A stretch of DNA of 64,000 bases from Lutraria lutraria. Lineage: Eukaryota; Mollusca; Bivalvia; Venerida; Mactridae. The notes beneath the pieces are model-generated. The model worked only from the letters and a program-made list of their open reading frames with translations. It was not told the DNA's origin and made no database searches. Shown piece by piece: positions 10,773 through 21,872 of this stretch (its first letter is position 1; each line of letters opens with the position of its first letter). The translations under genes were made by a program, and so were the position numbers. The stretch covers positions 35,509,380-35,573,379 of the forward strand of contig OZ026835.1 of NCBI GenBank assembly GCA_964023205.1. The letters run 5' to 3'.

Positions 10773-11651
10773 AATGAGAAACATTAAACGACACCATTGT
10801 GCTGTTTCTAATTCTGACAGATTTAATTGATACAGGTACTCTATACTGACTCCAGGCTAGTGAAAGAACAATAGTTTTTGTTTATTGAATGAAAACAATG
10901 ACCATGACGAAAGCTTTTAAAGGCTATTCTAGGCATGGCTTAGATCAACTTCCTCAATGTAAAAGCCTCTTTCGCAAGATGAAGACCAGCTTTAAATAGA
11001 ATAAATCTTTCCATTAAAAGTATGAGCTATTTGCAGAATACTTAAAAATACGATACTGTGACATTAATACAGATACCAGTGTTTCCAGTAGTCAGTGTGA
11101 CCTAAATCAGACAAGCTTCTTTTAAAAAAACTCCCACAGGTGTTTTTATATGAAATAATAAAATCTTCAAACCAAATAATAGCAAAAAAGCATTATTCCT
11201 GAATTAATTAAGAACACTTTGCAAGGCATTGTTGGTTAATGATACATCATCTGACTTCACTAAGAAATCTCCAGAGATTTACAGCATGAACAGGAATATA
11301 GGGGAACTATCATTGTAAGAATGTATAATGTATCATTTACTCGAAATGAATACTGTTTTATTTCACACATTTGTAAACGTTAGCAAAATAAAGGAACGTC
11401 AGCAAACAATCTATAAACTGGATTTACATCTGACAATGAATTTTCAACAGAAATGTATCAAATCCAGATATTAGGCCGTCCTTCAAAAATATTTTGTTAG
11501 CGATAACGCTACCTTCTCACCAAAAAGGCCTCTACCCAACATTTTTTTGGTCTCACTAGTATATTTTTTTTCAATAAAAATAGCATTCTTACAAATATCT
11601 ATCTTGGGATCAGCATGATTATAAAAATAAAATATAATGAATAATAATATA

Positions 11652-12368
11652 ACAAGAAGTGTTTGTGAAACATGGATGTCCCTAACAGCCAACTGGATAG
11701 TTACACCTTGACCTTTAATCTATTGATGACCAACCTTCCAATCAAATCTGAGGACCTAAGGCCAAATCGTTATCTGTCGGACAAGGTTTTTGTGCTGAAA
11801 GTCAATGTGACCTTGACCTTAAATGTACTGACCTCAAAATCTAAAGGGGTCATCTACATGTGATGACCAAACTCCCAACCAATTTTGAAGAGCTTAGGCC
11901 AAATAGTTCTCTAGATTTTGGTTGGACATGGCTTTTGTGCAGAAGGTCACTGTGACCTTGACCTATGACATACTGACCTCAAAATCTAAAGGGGTCAACT
12001 ACATTGTGAAGACCAAACTCCCAACCAATTCTGAAGAGCTAAGGCCAAATAGCTCTCTAGCCATTGCTTGGAAAGGCTTTTGTGCTGAAGGTTACTGTGA
12101 CCTTGACCTTTGCCACACTGACCTAAAAATCAATAGGGGACCGGGTCATCTACATGTGATGATCAATGTCACTGTGACCTTGACCTTCGACATACTGACC
12201 TCAAAATCAATAGAGGTCATCTACATGTGATGACCACCCTCCCAACCGAAGAGCCTAAGCCAAATTGTTCTCTAGTTATTGGTCACACAAGGATTGGTTA
12301 CGGACGGACAGAAGCACCAACCGACAAGGGCAAAATAATATACCCCTTTTTCTTCGAAAGGGGGCATA
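11652..12368 (+). mobile_element. TGTTTGTGAAACATGG element, long copy
   Basis: It begins with AGTGTTTGTGAAACATGG and ends with a CCCCTTT/AAAGGGG hairpin followed by GGCATAATAC. The interior is a tandem array: the block GTGACCTTGACC recurs at 11,808, 11,953 and 12,098 (period exactly 145), then at 12,175, the last interval being shortened to 77. Each unit includes TGACCTCAAAATC and ATGTGATGACCA-like words. TGACCTTGACC contains two nuclear-receptor-type half sites. The open frames here are translations of the repeat. Confidence 0.65.
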
Positions 12369-12694
12369 ATACAATGACAAAATATGACAAGAATTATAGT
12401 ATACCAGTGCAATGAAACCTGAAAACTCAATTTATTTGGCATTGTTTATTGATAAAAATTGATAAATAACCTAGTTGCCACAACTCCAAAATTCCCAATC
12501 TGACCAGACCCATTCTATTCCCAAAAGAGATAAAAAGCATTGACAACTCTCAGTTGACATATTTATGAGGCAACACAAATCTGAAACAACATAACTCTGA
12601 GGCAACATAACTTTTTGATTAAAGTCCAGAAAGTCTTACTTTCAAAGCATGTTATGAGTATTGTGCATAGAATTTGTATGAATATTTAAATCAG

Positions 12695-12845
12695 CCCGAA
12701 TTAAGCTCAGGTGGAAGAGCATCTGATTTGCTAGCCTGGATTACCTGCCCCTTACACTACGTGATTACGTAGCATAGTACAACGGGAACCAGACTACTGA
12801 TTTGCAAGCAGGAGGTTGAAGGTGTGAGCCACACAACAGGTACTG
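12695..12845 (+). repeat. tRNA-Ala-like SINE remnant, interrupted
   Basis: Box A TTAAGCTCAGGTGGAAGAGC (12,701-12,720) and a box-B-like GGTGTGAGCC (12,821-12,830) are separated by an insertion. When the insertion and one copy of its flanking duplication are discounted, the box spacing falls to a normal value and an anticodon-like loop TTTGCAA (TGC, Ala-like) appears. No acceptor stem is visible, so this is a SINE or tRNA pseudogene. Confidence 0.6.
12732..12796. mobile_element. 65-bp MITE-like insertion in a SINE
   Basis: The ends TAGCCTGG (12,732-12,739) and CCAGACTA (12,789-12,796) are inverted repeats with one mismatch. They are flanked by the 9-base direct repeat CTGATTTGC at 12,723-12,731 and 12,797-12,805. 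The centre holds a small palindrome, CTACGT ... ACGTAG (12,757-12,772). It interrupts the anticodon region of a tRNA-like SINE, which fixes the order of insertion. Confidence 0.65.
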
Positions 12846-13729
12846 ATCGATACATTATTTTCCTCAGCCTAATTTTAATACACTTTTAACGCAGATGCAG
12901 TAGTATGTCACTACATGTACAACAATTAATAAAAGAGCACCAACGAGACAGTGTTGGGTATAAATCGTGATGTAATTTACTAAAACATGAAGTAACATTT
13001 ACACTATAATGCAAATATTATGTTTACTAGTCAGCCATCACATGCTAGATGCTCATAATTTACACACCTGATCCATTTCTTGTCAGAAACGATAGAAAGC
13101 AAATTGATAGAAAATCCCCTAGCAAAATGACTCAAAGACATTCTAAAGTTGTCAATGGAAACTGATAGCTTTGCGTTTCTGACCAAGTTGGAGACAAAGT
13201 TGCCATAGAAACCACTATAAAACATTGAATTGAATTCAATGGATTTTGTCATGCATAACGGAACAAAATTGAAAACAAAAATGTTCAAAAACGTAAAAAG
13301 ATGATGCTTCAATATTGAAAGTGATAGAACTAGCTGATATGAAACAGAGTTATCATGATTCGATTTCTTAGAAATGCATAAAGGACACACAGATTCAAAA
13401 TGTTCAAATTTGACAATAATAATTTTCAAATAAATGGCCACTGTGAGATGTATAAACTTATAGAAATAAACTACTTGTCTATTTCCTGTGATAAATGGAA
13501 AATTCCAAATTAAAATGTTTCTTCATAATGTTATTAATATTTTGTGAGTAGCTATATAAGCACTACATTGGATCCCAACCGTGTGAGCGGAGAACACAAC
13601 AGTCTGTTGCTAAGGATATCAATAAACAATTACATAGCAAAGCAATATTCTTAAAAATTGGAAGATTAATATTAAGAATATAATTATAGTGACATTTATT
13701 TTGTCAAGGGCATATAGTGACTGACCCCT

Positions 13730-13812
13730 GTCAAATAGTTATTCATACTTCATGAACTATTCATGAAGTATGCAAAAATAGTTCAAGTCCCTTTTGAAGG
13801 GGGAATTTTAAT
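13730..13812. repeat. TTCATGAA interspersed repeat, copy 3
   Basis: Contains CATACTTCATGAACTATTC, ATGAAGTATGC and a terminal CCCTTTTGAAGGGGGAATTT. The end hairpin CCCTT/AAGGG is the same as in the other copies. Confidence 0.5.
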
Positions 13813-14275
13813 TTAATTTAATAAATATGAAAATTTCATATACTTCCCGAACCACCCCAAATGTAGTTTTTATTCACTTTTAAAAACTTTAATTAATTAA
13901 GAATCCAATTAAATCAATAGGTTCCTGTGATTATGATGAAACACTTTAACGAAGTTGAACAAAAACAGACTAAATTAATGAGAACTAAGTATGTTTTATG
14001 TTAACAAAGAATGGATGCGTAAAGCATGAGAAAGCCACCTGACTCAGTCAGTCAGTGTCACATTAACTCTTATAACATGGTTGATTGTCCGGTTTTATTG
14101 TAAGTACTGTAACTTTTAACTTTGGGTTTTCTTATTATATTGCAAAAATGGGATGAGCCATGACTCAGAGGTGGCACACACCTTCCAGGTGAAGGATTTA
14201 ACCAATTCAAACATAGTCAGTGACATGGAAATATACTGAAAACATCACTAAGTTACTTAACAAAAGAACTCTGAA

Positions 14276-14340
14276 TAAAGACCACCTGTCAATAAAGGCC
14301 ATATTATCTTCCCAATGGTGGTCTTAGTTCACAGGTTTGA
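14276..14340. repeat. AAGGCC inverted-repeat element, copy 2
   Basis: ACCTGTCAATAAAGGCCA on the left faces GGTGGTCTTAGTTCACAGGT on the right. The arms are more diverged than in copy 1 but keep the same ends and order. Confidence 0.55.
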
Positions 14341-15364
14341 CTGTATTACAACTGACAAAACAAACAAAATGTTCATAATTGATGAAAAATATTTCTGTAA
14401 CAACAACACATCACAATTGCTTGGTACCATACTAAATGCAGACTGATTCCCATCATAATCAAGAAAATTGTACATAAATCAATAAGTCTCTTATTGAAGG
14501 TTATGATCAATGATGAAACCAGCCAAAGGCCAGCTGTTGGTATTAATTTCCTATGTTATGTCCTGGATAAGATTTTTTACTTACCAATAAATTGCAGTGA
14601 AATCTTGTCAGACTAAGGGTAAAATAATGGTTCTAAAGAGCTGGTCGCAGGGCAGAAAACGGGATTTTAGATTCAGTATTAGTAATAGTTCATTAATTTT
14701 GTTGTTTTCTTTTTTAATCGCCAAAACTACAGGGGTCTCTGAATGACTGATATTTCAGTATGACGTCAAATAATGCAGTCAGAAATTTTTTAACAGATTT
14801 ACCGGATATTCATGTCAAGGAAAAAATACCATCATTCATATTTAACTTCACACAAAATTAATGTAATACCCGTAAGCACTAATATAACAGAATACTTAAG
14901 CAGTTTCAAAAACTTAAAGTCAAGCTGATCCCTTTCTACATAGTCTAACTAAATTGGCTTCCCATCCAGCGGATTTCATAAATGTATTTAAAGGGCCGTT
15001 CTCTGAGCAGAAGGGGCCAAATAAAGAAATAAATATCTCACCCGTCGCATTCTAATAAGCTAGACTACTTTAAACCTTTTTTCGAGCCATTCACATTCCC
15101 AAATAAACCTGCAGCAGACACAGAAAAATTACCCTGTCTTCTCACTGCGTAATATCGTACAACTGGGGAACACAATCAATCATATTCTGTAGTCATCACA
15201 GCGAAGCTTATATCAATAGAATTGTAGATATAGTGAAGCTACAAAATTCTTGATTAATGAAAACCACTGATCTTTCTTCCGCAAAAATTAATCATTTCTC
15301 GTCAATCTCTGTCATATATATGTTTACTTGTATCATGACCCATAATCAAGTATGTGATCAAATA

Positions 15365-15510
15365 CAGTCAAGCCTGTAAACAAAGGCCACATGTGGAAAA
15401 AACAAAATATGGCCTTTATTGGCACTCAGGTGATCTTCAGAGGTCATTTAATTATAAATAATTGATGATTTTTAAAAGAATGGCCTTTATTCACAGGGAG
15501 GCCTCAATTC
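15365..15510. repeat. AAGGCC inverted-repeat element, copy 3
   Basis: It starts CAGTCAAGCCTGTAAACAAA and ends TGGCCTTTATTCACAGGGAG. An internal ATGGCCTTTATT at about 15,409 suggests a nested or partly duplicated right arm. It is longer than copies 1 and 2. Confidence 0.5.
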
Positions 15511-15873
15511 AGGTAGCCACTAACACAAGTTGACTATATATACATGGATATTAATTAATGAAAGCTAATGAAGCAGCTAAAAAGATTTCTTATTCCTTCA
15601 TTACTTTCAATCATCTGGTTGCAATACAATTTTGCGCATCTGTTCGAAATTGACTAAACTTCAAAGATCACCCACCAAATTTTATTGTTTGCTGAATTCA
15701 TTAAGGTGTTAACCAAATGATATATTATAACAACAATTAGTGCTCAAATTTCTTCCATGTAAGACTCTCCCTGTTCTCAGAATAACTTGCTTCTCAGCAA
15801 TGTGATATTCTTGAGAATCTGTTACCAGGGCAATCATTATTGATGTGTTTTATGTAGTAGGACTGTGGATCGT

Positions 15874-15924
15874 TGGGTAAGTGGCAACCTGATCCAATCC
15901 ATGATTCAACACTTACGATCCACA
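15874..15924. repeat. Hairpin TGTGGATCGT / ACGATCCACA
   Basis: TGTGGATCGT, a four-base bulge TGGG, then TAAGTG faces CACTTACGATCCACA. The stem is 15 base pairs with one bulge around a loop of about 17 bases. It was seen once, and its function is unknown. Confidence 0.5.
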
Positions 15925-17589
15925 AATCGAATCACGAATCTTTTGTTATCAAGTAACCTCAAAAACTTCAACATTGCGGTCCTGAAGACAGCTAAATTTA
16001 ATTTTCTATTAGGAATAATGAAGTAAATCAATATAAATTGTTATATGGCATTAATTTATAAGTACTCCCTTCTAATTAATGGATTAACCAGCATCATTGT
16101 CTGGTTTGAGTCGGTGACCCAATATTTAAAGATCCAATTGGACCTCTTAGCAAACAAAGTAGTCTATGATGAGACATATATTCAGAGAAAAGAGATTTTT
16201 AAGTACAAAGAATACACTTTATGTTAAAAGAAAAGATCGCCAACCACGAATCTCAGTAAAGACAATTATTCGTACTCAATTTTTCAATTTGATTCATGAA
16301 TACCCGATTACTCGGATACTCGCCACAGCACTATTACGTATTATGGTCCCACTTTAATTTCTATGATGTCACATTTTTCTAAGTGTGTGTGTGTGCGTGA
16401 AATACACAATTATTAGACCCCAAAAAAGGAAAAATAATTGATGTCAGTCTGCAAGAGTTATACAGGTAATTTCGAGTTTCAAATAAAACAGTGCCCTGCT
16501 TGAATCTTGTCTAAGATTATTATGAACAGATTTTTTAATCCAAACTGAGAATTAAAGCAATATACGAGACATCACAAATATTCTGTAAGGAAACAAACTT
16601 GGGGAATTGTATTAATAATCGGTGCCGGTAAGGATCAATGTGAAATTGGATGTCGGCAAATTTTTACAAGACAGATATTTACTCTGAGCAATTTGCAATA
16701 CCTCGACTATTACTACCAAATCAGAGGAAGCTGTAGTGTTTCCCCTAAAACAAGTGTTCTCCAGAAAATTCAGACTAGCAGTTTTAATTTCAAATTGTAA
16801 CGGGTTTTATTCACAGATTATTCTTTTTTTTTCGTGTAAATTTATGTTTCGATTGACAAAAAGCAGTCAGCGCTATAACTTCGAGCAAAAGGCAATAATC
16901 GTCAGCCAACGGGGCTTCTGGAAAACACTGCAAAACGAATAATACTTGAAAGCCAGGAGTCATGTATAAATATAATAGCATAAAATTGTCCTTTGCAGTG
17001 ACACTGATATATTAGAAATGTCAATAGACATGCCATAGTTACCAGAATTGATTACCTGTATATAATGGTGATTTTAAAGGGCAATAACTGATCCCCCCTT
17101 TCCTGTTGTCAGATAAATTCTAAAATTACCCCCCCCCCCCAAATCTGAAATTGCTTTCTGCTGAGGCCTGCATTATTAATTTCTGAAATACATTATATTG
17201 TATACTACTGTATAACACTTGTACAATTTAAATGTATTACTAAATGAAATGTAAGCAATGAGAAATGACAGCATTGATGGTGTTTAAAATTATTAATGTC
17301 ATACAAATAAGGTTTCTTAAATTCATTTTGTTATGCTGATGAAATATGAGATGATGAGAATTTATATGAAGCATTCACAGGCATAGTATATTCATAGTAT
17401 AAAATTAATGTTTTATTATTTACGAAATTGGACAGAACGCTTGACTTAAGCCGAATAATACAGAAACAGATACACCAACCAAAAATATATAAAAAGTGGT
17501 GATGATTCAGACAAATAACATGGTAGTGTCCACCTTCCAAAAATAACTTCATCAAACAAGTATAATTACATATATATATTTTATGCACA

Positions 17590-17820
17590 AGTATCGATAG
17601 ATCGGGGGTATATTGTTTTTGGCCTGCCTGCCTGCCTGTCTATATACCAAACTTTAACCTCGCCTATAAAATCAAAACGCTTGCACCTACAGTCATCAAA
17701 CTTCATATGTTGGTTCCTCATGACAATCTCTACAGGACCTGTGCATTTTAAGGGTCAGTAGATCAAAGGTCAAGATCATCCAGAGGGGCCATTGTGTGTC
17801 AAAAACAAATCTTGTTTTTT
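17590..17820 (+). repeat. GGTCAAAGGTCAAG interspersed repeat
   Basis: It starts with GATCGGGGGTATATTG and a (CCTG)4 tract at 17,623-17,638. It continues with CATCAAACTTCATATGTTGG and ends with AGATCAAAGGTCAAGATCAT and AAACAAATCTTG. This order resembles a dispersed family I associate with bivalves. No open frame. Confidence 0.5.
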
Positions 17821-18475
17821 ACAAACGTTAAAGCAAGTATGTGACATTGTAATTCATTCACATGATTAGGAGCTTTATAAAGCATATATGTAGAGTTCAT
17901 TCTCAGAAACAAATATAAAATATGCTAAAAATAATACAAAACGCACACTAAATTTACCAAACTGCGTAGCTGGTTTACAATGCCATATAACCAGTCCAAT
18001 TTAGGGCATTTTATTTTTTTTTTTAAATTCTATTTTTTACTTTATTTTTTTTTTCAGTGTAAAATAGGATCTGTAAGGTGGAGGGGATTAACGAAAGAAA
18101 ACTTAAAGAATGCAATGGCCTGAACAGAAAATTACTGTATGACAGCTTTTAATTTGTTTGTGTTCTTCATCGTAAAAAAGACTTCCAAGATGAAGAAAAC
18201 TAAGATTTTATTTCCTATCAACAGTATTCTTGTCACTGGTCAGGTGAATCAAGATGTATCAAAAATATCATTTTACACAAATACACTCATATTACTCATA
18301 CATTAGCTGATTGATACTGATAACAATATACTTTTTTCACCATTATTGAAGTAGATTATATTCACTAAGATAAAATTACCATCATGAATTTAAATCCTCC
18401 TGAATGGTCTACCTGATACAACATGCCTGTAGCCCTGTACTAAGTACTGGTAAGCCCTTTTACTGGTAGATAGGG

Positions 18476-18535
18476 AGGTAAATTCCCCTTCAAATAAATT
18501 CACAAAATCCTAATTTTTTCTTGAACTATTTTCAT
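18476..18535 (-). repeat. TTCATGAA interspersed repeat, copy 4
   Basis: AAATTCCCCTTCAAATAAAT followed by TTTTTCTTGAACTATTTTCA. It retains the CCCCTTCAA end and the TTGAACTA word of the family but lacks the palindromic centre, so it is a fragment. Confidence 0.4.
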
Positions 18536-18831
18536 CTTCAATGGCAAGAGGTGGTGGAAATAGCTAATTTTGATTACGGTACCATTACAGATGAAATTAT
18601 TGGCAAGGGCCGAGTCCTGCTAGCCCCCCCCACCTCACCTCAGTTCCTACAGCTCTGTTGGAATTGTCTACCTGACACAACCAGAAGAAAGTGACCATGA
18701 CCAGAGAGAATTCATTGCAAATAGCACAGCATCAATCTATCAACAATAAATTGATTTTGCATTTAACAAACATGTTCACAATAACTCATGCAATCATAAA
18801 CAAACAGTCTAAAGAGCTTAAAACTGTATAA

Positions 18832-19015
18832 AGGCCGAAAAAAATTATTGTTTATTTCTGGATACATACTCATTAGAAAATAGGGTAGTTAGAATGAAGG
18901 TTTTTTTGTTCTTGAAAACGTGTGGAAGGGTAAAAAAGTGAGAAAGTGGATGAACCGTTTCTCACGGCCTAATAAAAATCCAGGGATTCGAGTAGGTCGG
19001 GTAAAAAAAAAATTT
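18832..19015 (+). repeat. GTTTCTGGTTAC repeat family, copy 2
   Basis: Carries TTTCTGGATACATACTCATT, then GAAAACGTGTGGAAGGG, GAGAAAGTGGATGAACCGTT and GGCCTAATAAAAATCCAGGG. It is collinear with 10,332-10,551. Both overlapping open frames (one per strand) come from this repeat. Confidence 0.5.
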
Positions 19016-19396
19016 TGTGAATGCCTAAATGCAAAAGCATCTATCAAAACTGATTGCCATGCAATGAGAGTCTTCAGTTCAATCAATCAATTTAACAAGA
19101 TATAGTTTGCGTTCGTATTCAAGAAATTATATATTTCTTCAGCAAGATCGCATAAGGCGCATAACACATAAGATTAAGAACAGTTTGAATTAGAATTGAT
19201 TATATAAGGTTTTGTGCATAGCATTCTCTTCAGTATACATTTTGGTGAATTACAATAATGTATTCACCATGTGATTAATGTCAGAAAAAGCCCTTTCTGA
19301 GGCTTTCAAGCTTGTCTGAGTGTTTCATGTCAATGACATCAGAAATGTTGACTTAAACTAAGTTAAAGTCACAGACTACATACATGTACCGGGTAT

Positions 19397-19545
19397 GCCT
19401 AAGAAAAAAATGTTAGTTTCTGGTTACATGCTCATCAGAAATTCAAATAGGGCGAGGGTACTACGGTACAGTAGGTACCGTATATGTTTTTTATTAATGT
19501 TCTTGAAAGTGTGCCGAAAGTTAGTGGATGTACTGTTTCTATAAA
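19397..19545 (+). repeat. GTTTCTGGTTAC repeat family, copy 3
   Basis: Has AGTTTCTGGTTACATGCTCA near 19,413, then GGGCGAGGGTACTACGGTAC, then TGTTCTTGAAAGTGTGCCGA and AGTGGATGTACTGTTTCT. It is truncated after the CGTTTCT-like word. Confidence 0.5.
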
Positions 19546-19695
19546 ATCACTGTTATACGCCATCATTCCCAACAACTTACTAATTAGCCCCCTATGCCAT
19601 GGTCATACCTTGACCACATTATTAACTGAAAAAACAGTAATACATGTATGTAATGGAATTAAAGTCTTATAATCATATACATTATCAGTCATAAT

Positions 19696-19961
19696 AGTTT
19701 CTGTTTGTTCTATAACAGAGGAATCCGGTGTGTTTTCCTCCTGTGCATACTTTATAGCAAGAAAAAATGTTTCCAAAACCACTATCGTATTTTTTTCAAT
19801 ATCATTGAAAAAAAACTATTTATAGAACAGCTGTGTTTTCCCGCAGTCATATTAGGCACACGGCATGAAGTGACGTCATGCGCTCTATATATTTCCAGTT
19901 TACAAAAGCAAAAAACACAGCGAAATGAGTGTTTTTAGAAGAAAAAGGGCTTGTTTCGTCG
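19696..19961 (+). repeat. 266-bp dispersed repeat, copy 1
   Basis: It begins AGTTTCTGTTTGTTCTATAA and ends GGCTTGTTTCGTC. It aligns along its full length with 27,568-27,834, and I judge them about 90% identical by eye. Both copies hold an intact TGACGTCA palindrome (19,871-19,878 here) followed about 10 bases later by a TATATA-like word, and a stem made from GCTGTGTTTT and AAAACACAGC. The class is unknown; a solo LTR or a promoter-bearing SINE are possibilities. Confidence 0.65.
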
Positions 19962-20167
19962 GTAATAATTATCTTGGGATAATATCAGCAATTGTTTGTT
20001 TTTTGCACATATTTTTATAGCAAAAAGCTAATGGGACATTAATGTATAGATGAAAATCTAGTCCTATATACAGATAACAATATTTAACATCAAGTTAGAC
20101 CTGACATATACATGCCAAGAAATATTTAATTAGTAGCCTTATATAGTCTTAAAACGCTCCATATTGT

Positions 20168-20212
20168 ATTAAAATCAATGTATTTTGTTTAATCATGCAA
20201 ATTTGTAAAGAC
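20168..20212 (+). repeat. Short shared repeat with ATGCAAAT octamer
   Basis: Ends with the 18-base word ATGCAAATTTGTAAAGAC (20,195-20,212), also present at 27,083-27,100. The preceding TGTATTTTGTTTAA matches TGTGTTTTGCTTAA there, so roughly 45 bases are related. ATGCAAAT matches the POU/octamer consensus, but no regulatory role is shown. Confidence 0.45.
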
Positions 20213-21159
20213 GCTTTATATCTAATTATCTTATTATTTGAAAGATATTGTAAAATCAAAGAAATTCGAGTTTGAATATGAACATTCCCAGTACAGCACA
20301 AAACATAGAGCTTGTAACAATGTGCAAGTATTAACATTTACAAAGATCAGGGATATATCAATGTTGAACAAAACCAAATGTTTGTAACAATGTATATGTA
20401 TTAACAATACACAGATTATGTTTAAATATTGAGAAAATCATAATGGTTAAATGTTTAAATTGAACAGTAAATCTATACATATATATTAATGACATTTATA
20501 CATAATTGATTGACTACATAGCTGACCTACTATGTCAGTATATCATACTGGTATGTCAGCTAGAGTAAATATTGAATAATCTATTGACATTCAACAATTT
20601 TCACCTGATAAGTAATTATACCAGTCTCACTAACTGAGCTTTCCAATACAGTATTTCTATATCATTTATTCATTAGTTACAAACTCTAGTCCATGGAAAC
20701 TATCATACAAATGTTCACAAAATTGCTTAAATCACACAATTTATCAATGGACATAATATTGTGACAATTTTAATCTTCAACATAGTGTTTGTTTCAAAAC
20801 AATAAACACATTCATGATTGTACAAAACAGCGATTATTAACACTTATTAGCGAAGTTGGAAAATAATGACAAGTCTATATACGTTGTGAGATATTTGAAG
20901 CATTTCGTCCATTAATACGTAAATATCGTTCTTAACCCGGAGCAACATTCTAATTTTCAATAGAGTAAATTAAAGTCATTCAAACTTAGTAGCACACGAA
21001 AAACCTCACCTGCAATATAAGATCTACCTTTTCAATTAACAGCGTCAACAAACTAGATTTTGATCCGTATACGTTCAATAAATGAATAATGAATTACACG
21101 GGTCATCACTAAAGACAGTAACTAGGAGAATGTCGAGAACAACTTTTAAAGTTACTTAC

Positions 21160-21245
21160 CAAAATAAAGTTCAATAATATCACAACAGTCCAGTATTATG
21201 TCTATCCAGGAAGCAATGTTTACAAAGTGGCCGCCATATTGATCG
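21160..21245 (-). other. Candidate non-coding first exon with splice donor
   Basis: Read on the minus strand, the segment runs from CAATATGGCGGCCACTTTG to CTTTATTTTG, directly followed by GTAAGTAAC, a strong match to the splice donor consensus (intron base 1 at 21,159). The only ATG gives a five-codon frame ending in TAA, so the exon would be 5' UTR. The transcription start is not determined, and no downstream coding exon was recognised within 1-21,159. Alternatively this is a chance donor in non-transcribed DNA. Confidence 0.35.
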
Positions 21246-21295
21246 CGTCACGACTTTTGAGAACATTGATAGGGCGTAGGCGTTTATGTCACCTG
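21215..21295 (-). promoter_or_regulatory. Candidate promoter, YY1-like and CpG-bearing
   Basis: The minus strand contains ATATGGCGGCC, close to the YY1 site AAGATGGCGGC that commonly lies just downstream of TATA-less starts. Next to it are CpGs in GTCGTGACGCGATC, with a CGTCA half site. The local CpG and GC content is higher than in the surrounding AT-rich DNA. There is no TATA box. Confidence 0.3.
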
Positions 21296-21714
21296 TAAGA
21301 TAACTAGTAAAAATGATACAACTGTAACAGAACCAATGCCAACGTTTTATTAATCATTAAATAATAAAGGAACTAAGTTATGGCTGGTTGTCGGATAATT
21401 TGTTGGAGCTAAGATTAATGATTTACACCGTGATTTATAAAAACAGTTTTCCCGCCATGTGTCATGTTTTGAGGATGCTGATAAATGCCACACACGGTAC
21501 TTTACCGGTAAATGGCTTTAAATTATCACATGACTATAACAGTTATTTCCCTTTAATCAAATGAACTACTTTCAACGATTATTTTAAAAAAATAACAGTG
21601 TCGGAAGAAATAACTCCTTAACAGGGAATGATCGTGTGTTTAAAATGTTGTATTCAATTCGTCTATAAATGACACAGCTATCAGTTTTAAGATTGTATAT
21701 TCGTCTGAGTTGAG
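21296..21714. other. Non-coding DNA
   Basis: No recognised gene. A CACACGGTACTTTACCGGTA segment near 21,491 contains a small palindrome, TACCGGTA. Nothing else stands out. Confidence 0.5.
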
Positions 21715-21872
21715 TCATATGCAAACGGAGGAGAACAAATAATGTACCCAATGCGGGGGGGGGGGCTCGAACCCGCGACTTCCTGCTTGCTAGGCTGATG
21801 CTCTACCAACTGAGCTAATAGGGATGTTAGTTAATATTGCAGCCAATTTATAAATACAATCCATACAGCTGT
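21715..21872 (-). repeat. tRNA-Ala(AGC)-like repeat segment, copy 1
   Basis: On the minus strand box A TTAGCTCAGTTGGTAGAGCA and box B GGTTCGAGCCC are intact. A loop CTAGCAA gives anticodon AGC. The 5' acceptor half (TCCCTAT) does not pair with the C-rich 3' sequence, and no termination T-run fits, so it is a SINE head or tRNA pseudogene. After it on the minus strand comes CGCATTGGGTACATTATTTG and TCTCCTCCG. The homologous copy at 22,005-22,146 shares both flanks as well as the tRNA part. Confidence 0.65.

Larger units (their letters stand above)
8488..11651. other. Non-coding DNA with dispersed repeats
   Basis: No gene recognised. The stretch holds a TTCATGAA family copy (9,839-10,025), a TA run (10,066-10,081), a GTTTCTGGTTAC family copy (10,332-10,551) and the second 78-bp foldback (10,695-10,772). 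A tandem 17-base duplication of CATTATAACCGTCACACG lies near 9,650-9,685. Confidence 0.55.
12369..17589. other. Non-coding DNA with dispersed repeats
   Basis: No recognised gene. It contains a tRNA-derived SINE with an inserted 65-bp element (12,695-12,845), a TTCATGAA copy (13,730-13,812), two AAGGCC inverted repeats (14,276-14,340 and 15,365-15,510), a hairpin (15,874-15,924), a GT run (16,383-16,395) and a C12 run (17,129-17,140). The longest open frame of the window (13,031-13,441, minus) lies here but looks non-coding. Confidence 0.55.
17821..21159. other. Non-coding DNA left of candidate exon
   Basis: AT-rich, with poly-T tracts near 18,015-18,055 and several dispersed repeats listed separately. 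If the minus-strand donor at 21,159 is real, this is the beginning of its first intron. Another donor-like TGCAGGTGAGG lies on the minus strand at about 21,005-21,015. No coding exon is recognised. Confidence 0.4.

Noticed and set aside
12335..12368. Helitron 3' end, from the CCCCTTT/AAAGGGG terminal hairpin.
   Set aside because: The hairpin is followed by GGCATAATAC rather than a CTRR end, and no TC start or A/T insertion site could be shown.
13031..13441. Longest open frame of the window, 136 codons on the minus strand.
   Set aside because: No recognised domain; composition is rich in F, I, L, S, N and C, as expected from AT-rich DNA. No supporting splice sites or promoter.
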